Shown here piece by piece: positions 7,623-16,631 of a stretch of 36,763 nt of DNA. Under the pieces are notes generated by a model. It did no database searches. It was not told the DNA's origin and saw only the letters and a list, made by a program, of their open reading frames with translations. Made by a program: the position numbers and the translations under genes. The stretch is taken from contig CAMATH010000084.1 in the NCBI GenBank assembly GCA_945860955.1, forward strand, positions 1 through 36,763. The letters are read 5' to 3'. Every line of letters starts with the position of its first letter. Positions within the stretch are counted from its first letter, which is position 1. The DNA comes from Planctomicrobium piriforme. GTDB taxonomy: Bacteria; Planctomycetota; Planctomycetia; Planctomycetales; Planctomycetaceae.

Positions 7623-8726
7623 TTACAGCGCGCCGGGAATCTGCACCCAGGTTCGCTTTTCGAACGATTCCAGCACACCATCGGCGACCGCCTGCGCGGA
7701 GGCACCGTGATCGAAGCCCGGAACGCAATCGCGTCCTTCCACAATGCCCGACACGAATTCCCATGCCAGATCGTATCGGAAGACGGTACTGGGAACGCCG
7801 TTGGCGGGATCACGCGGGCTGCCGGGGGCGACCAGAAACTCGCGCGGCACGTCGACTTTTTGCAACGATTGACCGTGTTTTCCCAGCAGAATCGTATTCG
7901 GTTCTTTCAACTGGTAGACGGCGGTCGCTTCACTCCCGTTGACCTCGGCCCAGTCGTGTCCGAAGCCATCGTAGTGATAACCCTTGGCGAGCGTAGTCCC
8001 TTCGAGAACTCCGACGCCCCCCCGATCGAACAGGCAGATCAGCGCCGACCAGTCATCGACCTCGGACGGGGAACAGGGCTCTCCCTGGGGTGTGATGTTT
8101 CGGGGGGCGAATTGCGCGACGGCACCGGTGATTGAAACCATCCGTCCCATCAGATCCTGGGCATAGTCAATGCGATGGATCGTCATATCGAACAGATCAC
8201 CAGCACCGGCGAGTTTCTTCGATTGACGCCACCCCCAACTGGTCTCGGGCCAATCGAGAAACCGCTGGCTGCGGAAGTGCCGGGGGGTTCCCAGGCTCCC
8301 CGCGTACAGCAAGTGCCGCAGGTAGCGCATTGAGGGAGCAAAACGGTACGTGAACGCCGTCATGTGCCGCAGTCCGCGATCCTTGGCCGCGCGGAACATC
8401 TCCTGCGATTCTTTGAAATTGAGTCCCAGCGGCTTTTCGCACATCACATGTTTGCCGCCCGCCAGGCAGGCGAGGGTGATGGGATGGTGCGTATCGTTGG
8501 GGGTGCAGATGATCACGGCGTCGATCTCGGGATCGGCGGCGATCGCCCGGTAATCGGTGGTGGTCTTCGAGATGTTCCAGTCGCCACGCCGCTTCGCCAA
8601 AAGCGCCTCGTTGGGGTCGCAGGCGGCGACCAGCTCGGCCCGCGGGTCGAGGTGAATTCCGGGAACATGGTGGTAGTCGGCGACCGCACCGGCCCCGATG
8701 ATGGCAATCCGCACACGCTGCGACAT
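7623..8726 (-). CDS. Gfo/Idh/MocA-family oxidoreductase
   Basis: This 367-residue protein is a Gfo/Idh/MocA dehydrogenase, which uses NAD(P) to oxidise or reduce sugars, inositols or related polyols. The Rossmann motif GAGAVA is at residues 11-16, CTPNDTHHP at 74-82, and the family EKP motif at 97-99. The C-terminal domain includes the DMTIHRIDYAQDL segment with its conserved acid and His residues. There is no Tat or Sec signal, unlike many planctomycete paralogues, so a cytosolic role is likely. The ATG at 8726 follows an AGGAAA about 4 nt upstream. The gene is divergent from the membrane-protein gene at 8918. The substrate is not predictable; planctomycetes carry many paralogues, often linked to sugar degradation. 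Confidence 0.93.
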   Translation of the reverse strand: MSQRVRIAIIGAGAVADYHHVPGIHLDPRAELVAACDPNEALLAKRRGDWNISKTTTDYRAIAADPEIDAVIICTPNDTHHPITLACLAGGKHVMCEKPLGLNFKESQEMFRAAKDRGLRHMTAFTYRFAPSMRYLRHLLYAGSLGTPRHFRSQRFLDWPETSWGWRQSKKLAGAGDLFDMTIHRIDYAQDLMGRMVSITGAVAQFAPRNITPQGEPCSPSEVDDWSALICLFDRGGVGVLEGTTLAKGYHYDGFGHDWAEVNGSEATAVYQLKEPNTILLGKHGQSLQKVDVPREFLVAPGSPRDPANGVPSTVFRYDLAWEFVSGIVEGRDCVPGFDHGASAQAVADGVLESFEKRTWVQIPGAL

Positions 8727-8815
8727 GAATTTTCCTGAACGAAGTACGATCGACGAAGTGTCAGCCCCAAGCGGGCAATGTATGAAAAAACGGGTTGCGG
8801 TGGAACATCAGCGGA

Positions 8816-8844
8816 TTGACAGGGAGCGACCTGTGCCGGAAACT
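8816..8844 (+). promoter_or_regulatory. Candidate promoter for the 8918 operon
   Basis: A perfect TTGACA is present at 8816-8821. At 17-bp spacing the -10 position reads GAAACT (8839-8844), a poor match, so either the -10 is weak or the nearby TATTCG at 8844-8849 is used with a long spacer. It lies about 75 bp before the ATG in a divergent intergenic region. Confidence 0.35.
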
Positions 8845-8917
8845 ATTCGATAGATCCCGTGCAAGATGCGGGTGAATTCGGCAAATTGATGGTTGTCGCC
8901 CACCCCATGACGAATCC

Positions 8918-10978
8918 ATGAAGCACAACGAAGTGTGTGAACGAATCTTGAAATGGCGCGGGGCGCTGCTGGGAGCGGTGATTGTCACCCTGTTGCTGGC
9001 GAATCTCAGTTTCGGGCAGGGGATCAAAAATGGCCCTCTCAAAATGCTGATGACGCCGCTCGCCACCCGGGCGCGTTCGCAGGCACCGCTTCCGGTCACG
9101 ATCACGCTCAAGAGTACTGACCTGGAGCTGATTCGGGGCGAGTTGATGATTCGAATCCAGATTTCGGATCGCCAGACGCACCTGCTGCGGATCCCGGATC
9201 TGGCCTTGACCAATGGCGAGACGCGGTTCCGGATCATGATTCCCGAGGTGCGTGTCGATCAACTGGATCTCGCAGTTCGAGCCCGGGCGGAATTCACGAC
9301 CGGCAGCCGGGTCTATGATCTGGGGGAACACGATATCGTGATTCCGGTCGAATCACGGCGGAATTCGACGATTATCAACGTCCAAAGCAAAGACCGGATT
9401 GTGCTTCGATCGCAACTGGAATTGCTCGATTCGCTGGCGCTTCACCGCTTCTCACCCGAAAATCAGAACGCTCAGCGGGTCAACCTGGTGACGAATCCTT
9501 CGTCCGTCAGTCCCGACGATCTGCCGACCAGCTCGATCGCACTGCTCGGCGTCGATCTGGTGTTGATTCACCAGGACAATCTGGCCGATCTGAGAGTTCA
9601 ACATCTGGCGGCGGTGGTGGAATGGGTCCGGGCGGGAGGGAGCGTGTGTGTTGTTCCACCACACCGAGGACTGGAGGAGCGGCACATCCAATTCCTGAAT
9701 GCCCTGGCTGCCGCGTCGCACGATCGTCCTGCCTATGGTTTGGACGTCGATCGGAAACTGCAGGTGTTTGACGACTCACCAAACGGAGTTCGGCTCGCGC
9801 GTCCGGGATTGGGACGCGCCGTGATTGTCGAGGATCCGGACCAATTTGAGCCTTGGGAAGATTCGCGATCATGGATCCCCGTCGTCTGCTTTTTGTGGAA
9901 GATGCGGTTGGATCAGACGTCGCAGATTCTCCGGTCGACGACGGATACGGATGTGGGAGTTTGGGTTCGAAGAAAGATCCCCGTGGGGGGCTTTGACGAT
10001 GGATACGTTCCTTTGGACAGCGACGCGCCATTGCGCGAACTCACCTTCGAAATGCGCCCGCCACGCGCGAAATCCGTTCCGTATCTGGCGTTTCTCGTGA
10101 TCCTGCTCACGTTTCTCCTCCTCGCGGCACCGGGGGACTACTTCCTGCTCGGCTGGCTCAAGATGCGGCGTTACACGTGGTGGTTTCTGCCAATCTGTTC
10201 GCTGGGGTTCACGTGGTTGACGGCATCGATCGCCGAGCGGTCGTTGGGTACGACCGATTTCAACGCGGCGTACGACGTTGTCGACATTGGCGAACAGGGA
10301 GATGTGGTTCGAGCGACGCGGTTCGAAATGGTGCTGGTCGCGTCACCGCAGGTTCGCGAAATCCCACTCTCCCAGACGATCTACGTCGACTTGACGCGGG
10401 CGAATCAGGAAATCGACAGTCACCTGGCGGAAGAATTGCGACAACAAGGGGCCTTTTCCGAAGCGGCGCAGGCGATCAATCAACGGACGAACGAGATTCC
10501 GGTACTGACCGGTCGGCCTCCATTTGAATATGTCGTCCAGCAGAACTTACGGAAATGGGCACCGGTTGTTTCGCGTCAGACGGCCTTGGGAGGCGGCAGG
10601 GGGGCGAACGCGATCCCGTGGCGGGAATTGGCCGAAGTGGATTTGTTGTCAGTTGACGGTGCGCTGAACGCCCTCAAAAAGATCCGTGAACGGGAACCGA
10701 GCGCCCGGGTGATGATGTTGACACAAGGAGAATTTGAAAAACAGCGTTTCGGACTCGATTCGTCCGTCATTCTGCGGAACTTTATTAGGGCGATCACCAT
10801 CGCCGAGGGCAGTGAGTATTTTTCCGTGCTGTCGCAAGTGGGACCAACAGGACACAGCAACCAGGAGGACCTCAAGATTCACGACCCCTCCGACCCCGAC
10901 GACTTGGTGTTGATCGTTGTGGTCCCACGGGGTGCAGACAAGACGATCTATCGCTGTCGTCTGCGGAGGCAGCGATGA
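8918..10978 (+). CDS. Membrane-anchored periplasmic protein linked to an ABC-2 permease
   Basis: This 686-residue protein has an N-terminal hydrophobic signal or anchor (about residues 16-33, ending near FGQG). A long extracytoplasmic region follows with an early beta-rich domain (40-150) and an alpha/beta segment (about 195-260, VDLVLIHQDNLADL and WVRAGGSVCVVPP) that resembles glutamine-amidotransferase-like or DUF4350-type domains. Two transmembrane segments lie at about 387-410 and 417-436, and a C-terminal soluble region ends the protein. Its last 4 nt overlap the ABC-2 permease start (ATGA). The layout recalls GldG-like partners of GldF-type permeases, in which a periplasmic protein works with an ABC exporter, but identity is not established. 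I do not recognise a catalytic motif. Confidence 0.8.
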   Translation: MKHNEVCERILKWRGALLGAVIVTLLLANLSFGQGIKNGPLKMLMTPLATRARSQAPLPVTITLKSTDLELIRGELMIRIQISDRQTHLLRIPDLALTNGETRFRIMIPEVRVDQLDLAVRARAEFTTGSRVYDLGEHDIVIPVESRRNSTIINVQSKDRIVLRSQLELLDSLALHRFSPENQNAQRVNLVTNPSSVSPDDLPTSSIALLGVDLVLIHQDNLADLRVQHLAAVVEWVRAGGSVCVVPPHRGLEERHIQFLNALAAASHDRPAYGLDVDRKLQVFDDSPNGVRLARPGLGRAVIVEDPDQFEPWEDSRSWIPVVCFLWKMRLDQTSQILRSTTDTDVGVWVRRKIPVGGFDDGYVPLDSDAPLRELTFEMRPPRAKSVPYLAFLVILLTFLLLAAPGDYFLLGWLKMRRYTWWFLPICSLGFTWLTASIAERSLGTTDFNAAYDVVDIGEQGDVVRATRFEMVLVASPQVREIPLSQTIYVDLTRANQEIDSHLAEELRQQGAFSEAAQAINQRTNEIPVLTGRPPFEYVVQQNLRKWAPVVSRQTALGGGRGANAIPWRELAEVDLLSVDGALNALKKIREREPSARVMMLTQGEFEKQRFGLDSSVILRNFIRAITIAEGSEYFSVLSQVGPTGHSNQEDLKIHDPSDPDDLVLIVVVPRGADKTIYRCRLRRQR

Positions 10979-12717
10979 AAAAGAACCCGAGGCCGAACCG
11001 GCGGTTTGAGTTGCCCTTGCTGGCCAAGGAACTGAACGAGCAGTCGTCGCGCGCCCGGACCTACGTTCTCCGGTTCTTGTACGGACTCTCTGTGCTCGCG
11101 GCGACGATTGTGTTGTTTGCCCGATCGTTCACGGCTGGGTCGGGCGCGCTGGGGCAAGGGGAGGCGATGTTCGACTGGCTGACCCGGTTTCAATTCTGGG
11201 CGCTCTACCTGTTCGTTCCCGCCGTGACGTGCGGTTGTCTGACGATGGAAAAAGAACGCAACACGCTGGCGATCCTGCTGATCACGACGTTGCGTCCCTG
11301 GCAGATCATCGTACAGAAGTTTCTGGGGCGATTTGTCCCCATCGTGGGGTATGTCTTTTTGTCGCTGCCGCTGATGGCGGTCGCCTACAGCCTGGGGGGA
11401 TTGACGTCGGGGACACTCTGGGGGGGCAGCGCGCTCTTGTTGATCACCGTCGCGCAAACAACCGCGTTGGCGGTTTGTTGCTCGGCCTATTTCGCGACCA
11501 CGGTCGAGGCGTTGCTGGCGAATTTCGTCATCTTCTTCCTGAGTCGACTGATTCTTCCGTTTTGTTGGGGAGAATTCTGGCTGGAACAAGTGCAACGGCA
11601 ACAGGTCACCATCGAAGCCCTCCCCTACGTTGCGCTCTTTCTGCTGTCGTTTGTTGCGATCTTTCTGATGCTGGCTATTCGAAATCTCGAGCGGCGGGCG
11701 TTCATTCCTCCGAAAAATCTGTTGCTGGAATCGTTTAAATGGCTCGACCGGAGATTCAACAATTTGAACCGGGTGACCGGGGGCGTGGTTCTGGTGAAGG
11801 ACGGGGAGCCTCTGCCGGGAGATCGACCGATCGCCTGGCGGGAGACGGCGAAAAAGTCCTTGGGGACATTCCGCTATCTGTTTCGGGTGCTGATGGGGCT
11901 GGAGATGCCGCTGGTGTTCGTCCTTTACATGCTCGGCACCGGGGAGACCGCAGGGGGAACTCAAATCGTCGTCGTGACGTTTTACCTGTACGGCCTCTGG
12001 CTGCTGGCGGCGTTGATGACGGTCATTCATTCCGCCAGCCTGATTTCCTCAGAACGGACCCGTCAGACACTGGACGTGTTGCTGGCGACTCCCCTTTCGG
12101 GTGAAGAACTCCTGCTGGAGAAGCAGGATGGCGTTCGGCGACTGTTTCGGGTCTTGCTGATTCCATTCGTGACCATATTTCTCTTCCAGTCGTGGTGGTT
12201 TCAGGGCTACCCGTTCATGCTGTTGTATCTGGGGATGAGCATCGCGTCGGCGACAATCTTCATGCGGCTGCTCACGTGGGTGTCCCTTGCGATCGGGCTG
12301 AAAGTCAAGTCACAGATTCGAGCGGTTCTGATTATCTCCGGTGTTGTCGCCGCCTGGCTGGCGATTCCGATTGTGATCCGCCGCTCGTGGGGCGCGCTGG
12401 GCAATTCAGGCTTTCCGCTCTGGCTGGACGGAATCCTGTCGATGCACCCGACCGAACTGATCCGTGAATTGGAACGAGGACTGCGCGTGCTGCGGATTCC
12501 GACCCCCGATCGACCGAACGCGGAGCAGCCCCCGCTCTGGGCGATGCTAGGGGTGAGTTTGATGGCGCACTTGGTCGCGACCCTGCTCTTCCGCCGTTAC
12601 TGCCTTACGAATGCCGATCGACTGCTCGGGCGACTGGGACAAGAAGAGTCTGACGACACGCCAGACCGTGCGAATGTCGCTGTGGAAGCGCCATTGCCGG
12701 AGCCACAGCCGGCATGA
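10975..12717 (+). CDS. ABC-2-type transporter permease, internally duplicated
   Basis: This 580-residue integral membrane protein contains about twelve hydrophobic segments in two halves (roughly 25-235 and 300-570). Each half has a cytoplasmic coupling-like segment with the same pattern: MEKERNTLAILLITTL at about residue 90 and SSERTRQTLDVLLATPL at about residue 360. ABC-2 permeases normally work as dimers of six-helix subunits, so this appears to be a fused pair. An ATP-binding subunit would be needed for transport, but none is adjacent; the only ABC ATPase in the window is in another operon on the other strand. It is translationally coupled to the preceding gene by an ATGA overlap. Substrate unknown. 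Confidence 0.88.
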   Translation: MKKNPRPNRRFELPLLAKELNEQSSRARTYVLRFLYGLSVLAATIVLFARSFTAGSGALGQGEAMFDWLTRFQFWALYLFVPAVTCGCLTMEKERNTLAILLITTLRPWQIIVQKFLGRFVPIVGYVFLSLPLMAVAYSLGGLTSGTLWGGSALLLITVAQTTALAVCCSAYFATTVEALLANFVIFFLSRLILPFCWGEFWLEQVQRQQVTIEALPYVALFLLSFVAIFLMLAIRNLERRAFIPPKNLLLESFKWLDRRFNNLNRVTGGVVLVKDGEPLPGDRPIAWRETAKKSLGTFRYLFRVLMGLEMPLVFVLYMLGTGETAGGTQIVVVTFYLYGLWLLAALMTVIHSASLISSERTRQTLDVLLATPLSGEELLLEKQDGVRRLFRVLLIPFVTIFLFQSWWFQGYPFMLLYLGMSIASATIFMRLLTWVSLAIGLKVKSQIRAVLIISGVVAAWLAIPIVIRRSWGALGNSGFPLWLDGILSMHPTELIRELERGLRVLRIPTPDRPNAEQPPLWAMLGVSLMAHLVATLLFRRYCLTNADRLLGRLGQEESDDTPDRANVAVEAPLPEPQPA

Positions 12718-12756
12718 CGATGTCGGTGAATTCGCCGCCCTTTGACGAATGCTCTC

Positions 12757-12813
12757 TGACGGTCACGTTCCGCGACGTGCAGTGGGGAACGAATTCGCGG
12801 TGACTGAGGGGCA
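12757..12813. repeat. Hairpin-forming segment between convergent genes, possible dispersed element
   Basis: CGTTCC at 12766-12771 pairs with GGAACG at 12786-12791, and GTCAC at 12762-12766 can pair with GTGAC at 12800-12804 in an alternative fold. It lies in the 118-bp gap between two convergent genes. There is no T-run. A second copy is not visible in this window, so its status as a repeat family is a guess. Confidence 0.3.
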
Positions 12814-12835
12814 CGGAAGTGCAATGGCACTCGGA

Positions 12836-14011
12836 CTATTTCAGATACGTGGTCAGCCACTCCGTGATGCGGGCGAAACTCGCATCGGAAATCGAATGTC
12901 CTTCATGATGGTTGAGCAGACCAATACGGGCGGGGGATCCATACAGCTCGTAAACCGGCAGGGCCGACTCGATGTACGGCCAACTGCGGTCGCCATCCGC
13001 CGCTCCGGGGCCTGATTCTCCTCCCAGGATGAGAAACGGTCGGGGAGCGATCAGTGCCAGAAGCTGGAGATGATTGAGCGGAAACCGTTCGTCGCGGATC
13101 GCTGGCCCAAGGTACCACGGATCGTGCCAGTTGGTGGAAGGAAACCCAATTCCCCCTTCACTGAACACGCTGGCCCGAATGCGATCATCAAAAGCGGCGA
13201 GGTACAACGTCTCTTTGGCTCCCAGGGAGTGGCCGAGCGCGCCAATCCGCCGGGGATCAACCAGTGAGTCCAGCGATTCCAGCGCGTCGACACCGCGCTG
13301 GGCGTCGTACAGCATCTTGTGCATTCCTTTGGTTGTCGGTCGGCGTGCGTGGAACTTGGCGACCGCGTCGCGAATGTCGCGCGCGTCGTGCCAAAGGAAA
13401 CACAACGGGCAAAAGACCACAAATCCCCGCCTTGCGAGCCGCAATCCCAGGTGGTGCGCTTCCGGTCCTTTGACACCGGCGATTTCGTGAATGGTGTCAT
13501 TGGTGGTGGGATGAAGTGCGACCAGTCCCGCCCTTCGCCCCTTGGAGTCGCCGCCGGGAATATCATCATCTGGAATCAGCAGGTAGCCTTCGACCGCGAT
13601 CCCCGGTTCACCAACATAGCGCACGAGCCGTCGGACACACCCTTCCGGATGATCCTCTCGAATCGTCTCCAGTTCGATTTTCGGGCGTTCGGTGGGCATG
13701 GGCCCCAGGAACTCCAGCCAGGCGTCACGGAGCCGCCGCCGCTCGGGGAGCCAGTCGGCGACCGTCGTGATCCGGGTTCCCTCCCGGGGTTCCAGCAAGG
13801 ACGTCAGCTTCGGCAGGTCGGTCTTTTGGATCGCCGGGGGGATTTGGAGATCTTTGAGCCACTCCACGTCGTCCCCGGCGTCGTTCGATTGCCCGACGGA
13901 GCGCAATGGCCCCCCGAGAGCTGCCAGCGCCATCAGCGCCGTGAACTGGCGTCGTCCCAGGCAGGAATTTGACCAGGGACCATCGCATGCAGTCAAAGTG
14001 GGTTGTTCCAT
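12836..14011 (-). CDS. Exported alpha/beta hydrolase (acetyl-esterase/dienelactone-hydrolase type)
   Basis: This 391-residue protein starts with a Tat-type signal: GRRQFTALMALAALGG from residue 19, with the twin Arg at 20-21. The alpha/beta hydrolase core follows. The nucleophile elbow is GHSLGA at residues 260-265 (Ser262), and a C-terminal NHHEGHS segment supplies a His near 372. The candidate acid lies in the segment after LILGGES at about 330-345. Such planctomycete proteins resemble the acetyl xylan esterase and dienelactone hydrolase families and are often predicted to remove acyl groups from polysaccharides. I chose the ATG at 14011 because a GAGGAA lies just upstream and the signal sequence begins soon after; a longer reading would almost abut the previous gene without a Shine-Dalgarno. 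It is the last gene of a long minus-strand run. Confidence 0.87.
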   Translation of the reverse strand: MEQPTLTACDGPWSNSCLGRRQFTALMALAALGGPLRSVGQSNDAGDDVEWLKDLQIPPAIQKTDLPKLTSLLEPREGTRITTVADWLPERRRLRDAWLEFLGPMPTERPKIELETIREDHPEGCVRRLVRYVGEPGIAVEGYLLIPDDDIPGGDSKGRRAGLVALHPTTNDTIHEIAGVKGPEAHHLGLRLARRGFVVFCPLCFLWHDARDIRDAVAKFHARRPTTKGMHKMLYDAQRGVDALESLDSLVDPRRIGALGHSLGAKETLYLAAFDDRIRASVFSEGGIGFPSTNWHDPWYLGPAIRDERFPLNHLQLLALIAPRPFLILGGESGPGAADGDRSWPYIESALPVYELYGSPARIGLLNHHEGHSISDASFARITEWLTTYLK

Positions 14012-14089
14012 GATTTCCTCTTCGTCGGGTCGAACTCGGATCACACGATCTTTCGGCGGAGTGGAGTATACCACGGCCGCGGGTGTCAA

Positions 14090-15301
14090 TTATCCCCCAA
14101 ACGCGGAGTGCCCGGTGATCTGCTCACCCAGGATCAGCAGGTGCATGTCGTCGGTTCCTTCGTAGGTCTTCACGCTTTCGAGATTGCACATGTGGCGGAA
14201 TGACTGGTGTTCGCCGAGAATTCCGATCCCTCCGAGAATTTCGCGGGCGGACCGGGCGATTTCGAGGGCCGTTTCCACGTTATTCCGTTTGGCCATCGAA
14301 ATCTGCACGTGGGTCGCACGCCCCGCCTGTTTGAGTTGGGCCAGGCGAAACGCCAGCAACTGCGCTTTCGTCAATTCGGTGAGCATTTGCGCCAGCTTCC
14401 GTTGCACCAGTTGAAACGCGCCGATGGGTTTCCCGAATTGAATCCGACGAGCGGCGTGCTGGCGTGCCTCCTCAAAACAGGCGGCGGCCGCCCCCAGCAC
14501 GCCCCAGGCGATTCCGTAACGTGCGTGATTCAGGCACAACAGGGGAGATTTGAGTCCGTTCGAACCCGGCAACAGTGCGGACTCGGGAATCAGGCAGTTG
14601 TCGAATTCGATGCGGCAGGTGATGGCCGCCCGCATCGAGAGTTTGCGATCGATGACGCTGGGACGGAATCCGGGTGTCCCCCCAGGGACCAGGAAGCCGC
14701 GTACCGCGGCGGCGGAGGTTGGATCCATGCCGGGGAGTCCGTCGACCTTTGCCCAAATGACCGCGATATCCGCGATGTTCGCCAGACCAATCCACGTTTT
14801 TCGGCCGTTGAGAACATACCCCTGTGGCGTGCGGGTGGCGGTGGTGGTCATGCCAGCGGGATTCGAGCCGAAATCGGGTTCGGTCAGGCCGAAGCAGCCC
14901 AGTTTGTTCCCCGCCGCCATTTCAGGGAGCCAGCGTTGCTTCTGCTCTTCCGAGCCGAACATGTGAATGGCGTTCATCGCCAGCGCCCCCTGCACCGACG
15001 CGAGTGTTCGCAATCCGGTGTCGCCCCGTTCCAGCTCCTGCATCATCAGGCCGTACTGCAACGGTGAGAGGCCGGCGCAGCCGTACCCGTGGATGTTTCC
15101 GCCAAACGCGCCGAACCGGGCGATCTGCCTGGCGAGGTCGAGCGGGAATTCGGCGCGCTCGTTCCAGTCAGCGATTCCGGGGAGATAGTTTCGTTCGACC
15201 CAATCGCGGACCTGCGCGCGATGGGTGAGATCTTCTGGAGAAAGCAGGTCGTCGATGGCGTAAAAATCGACGCCGGAATAAGAATCGGTGGTAACGTTCA
15301 T
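14090..15301 (-). CDS. Acyl-CoA dehydrogenase, glutaryl-CoA dehydrogenase type
   Basis: This 403-residue FAD enzyme has the full acyl-CoA dehydrogenase layout: N-terminal helical domain (1-135), central beta domain with CFGLTEPDFGSNPAGM, and C-terminal helical domain with RIQFGKPIGAFQLVQ. The catalytic base is predicted as Glu381 in YEGTDDMH, the position used by glutaryl-CoA dehydrogenase (YEGTHDIH in characterised enzymes). Glutaryl-CoA dehydrogenases oxidise and decarboxylate glutaryl-CoA to crotonyl-CoA in lysine and tryptophan breakdown. The match is good but no other lysine-degradation gene is present, so a related acyl-CoA substrate is possible. The electron acceptor would be ETF. The gene lies about 60 nt after the Wzt-like ATPase gene on the same strand. 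Confidence 0.9.
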   Translation of the reverse strand: MNVTTDSYSGVDFYAIDDLLSPEDLTHRAQVRDWVERNYLPGIADWNERAEFPLDLARQIARFGAFGGNIHGYGCAGLSPLQYGLMMQELERGDTGLRTLASVQGALAMNAIHMFGSEEQKQRWLPEMAAGNKLGCFGLTEPDFGSNPAGMTTTATRTPQGYVLNGRKTWIGLANIADIAVIWAKVDGLPGMDPTSAAAVRGFLVPGGTPGFRPSVIDRKLSMRAAITCRIEFDNCLIPESALLPGSNGLKSPLLCLNHARYGIAWGVLGAAAACFEEARQHAARRIQFGKPIGAFQLVQRKLAQMLTELTKAQLLAFRLAQLKQAGRATHVQISMAKRNNVETALEIARSAREILGGIGILGEHQSFRHMCNLESVKTYEGTDDMHLLILGEQITGHSAFGG

Positions 15302-15362
15302 CCTGTCGAACCGCGGGGGTGAGAGTGGAATGACCGATGTTGATTTTACGAGAATGTCGTCC

Positions 15363-16631
15363 TCAGGCAGACGGGGTCGGCGTCGCTTGCGAAGTGCCGA
15401 CGCTCCATTGTCCGTCCAGCCGAATCACGCCTCCGTCGAATCCTGGGCGGGCGATGATTTCGAAGCCCGCCACCGAATGCGCTTGCGCCAGGACGGCTCG
15501 TCCGGTTGAATCGGCGATGGATGCGGAGACCCGGTAGCCTCCCGTCGTGAACGGACACTCCCACTGAAAGACCGCCTCGGATTCCCCGGAACAAACACCG
15601 GTGTGGTGACCGCTCGCTTCCGTTGTCACTTGTGTCAGGTACAGCCCATCCTCCCGGTAAATCCCAAAACCAATCACCGGGCGGTCCAGCGTTCCTTCGC
15701 AACCGAACCGCAGTCGAAACGTGATCTGCTCCCCCGTTCGAAATTCCAGTTGGGGCCGACCCGCGGGACCGAGTACCTCGACTTCAAGGATCTCGACGGT
15801 GGCCAGCGCCGGCCCTGTCGCCAGACCGGCGATTCCCCGGGCCGCGTCGTCGGCACCGCGACCGCCAATCGTTCCTCCCGTCGGCCGCGCGGACTGCTCG
15901 AGGTACGCGTTGATTGTCTGTTGGATCGGGCCGTCGTGAACCAGTCGACCGCCATGCAGCAGAAGCCCGCGCGTGCAGACTCGGGTCAGGTCCGAAAGAT
16001 GGTGTGAGACCACCAGCAGCGTCACCCCCTTGTCCGCGAGTTCGCGAATTCGGGCGGCACTCCTCCGTTGAAACTGCAGATCCCCCACTCCCATCACTTC
16101 GTCGAGCAGCAGGATGTCCGGCTCCAGCGCCATCGCAATGCTGAATGCCAGTCGCAGCCGCATGCCAAACGAGAACTGACCCATCGGCGCGTGCCGAAAG
16201 TCGTTCAGCTCCGCGAACTGGAAAATCTCGTCGATTTTTGCGAGCGCCTCACGGCGGGTCATTCCCAATAATTGCGCGTTGAGCAGCGTGTTCTCGTACG
16301 CGTTGAGTTCTTCATAAAAACCGCTTCCCAAATCGAGAACCCCGGCAATCCGCCCGCCGTGTCGGACGGTTCCCGTGGTGGGGTCGGTGATTCCGGTCAG
16401 AACCCGCAGCAAGGTACTTTTTCCCGTGCCATTCGGGCCGATCAGTCCGACCGATTCACCGGGGGCAATAGAAAAGGAAACGTCGCTCAGCGCATTGAGA
16501 CTTCGGCCGGGGTCGGGAGATCGCAACAACGCTGGAAGCGCCCGCCACGAGAAAATACTGCGCGGTTCACCCAGGCGGTAGGTTTTCGTGAGACCGGCGA
16601 CCTCAATCGCCCCGCGCGGCGACACACTCAT
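15363..16631 (-). CDS. ABC transporter ATP-binding protein, Wzt-like with C-terminal domain
   Basis: This 422-residue protein is an ABC ATPase of the polysaccharide or teichoic-acid exporter type. Walker A is GPNGTGKST at residues 65-73, the signature segment is FSFGM at 153-157 (this subfamily commonly has a relaxed LSGGQ), Walker B is ILLLDE at 173-178, and the switch His lies in VVSHH. A beta-rich C-terminal domain (about 265-415) resembles the Wzt carbohydrate-recognition domain, which in O-antigen exporters binds the finished glycan. No matching Wzm-type permease is adjacent. The start at 16631 overlaps the YgfZ stop as ATGA, which fixes it against the longer reading to 16736. It may energise a permease encoded elsewhere for export of a surface glycan. 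Confidence 0.9.
   Translation of the reverse strand: MSVSPRGAIEVAGLTKTYRLGEPRSIFSWRALPALLRSPDPGRSLNALSDVSFSIAPGESVGLIGPNGTGKSTLLRVLTGITDPTTGTVRHGGRIAGVLDLGSGFYEELNAYENTLLNAQLLGMTRREALAKIDEIFQFAELNDFRHAPMGQFSFGMRLRLAFSIAMALEPDILLLDEVMGVGDLQFQRRSAARIRELADKGVTLLVVSHHLSDLTRVCTRGLLLHGGRLVHDGPIQQTINAYLEQSARPTGGTIGGRGADDAARGIAGLATGPALATVEILEVEVLGPAGRPQLEFRTGEQITFRLRFGCEGTLDRPVIGFGIYREDGLYLTQVTTEASGHHTGVCSGESEAVFQWECPFTTGGYRVSASIADSTGRAVLAQAHSVAGFEIIARPGFDGGVIRLDGQWSVGTSQATPTPSA

Noticed and set aside
7497-8135. Small open frames rich in Arg, Pro, Ser and Gly around 7500-7710
   Set aside because: They are translations of the palindromic repeat and of the antisense of the Gfo/Idh gene.
10948-12030. 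A 360-codon minus-strand frame opposite the ABC-2 permease
   Set aside because: Arg/Gln/His-rich antisense reading of membrane-protein codons; no start signal or domain.
15363-16631. The Wzt-like ATPase as partner of the ABC-2 permease at 10975
   Set aside because: They lie in different operons on opposite strands and the Wzt C-terminal domain suggests a glycan exporter with its own permease. Not excluded, but nothing in the sequence supports it.
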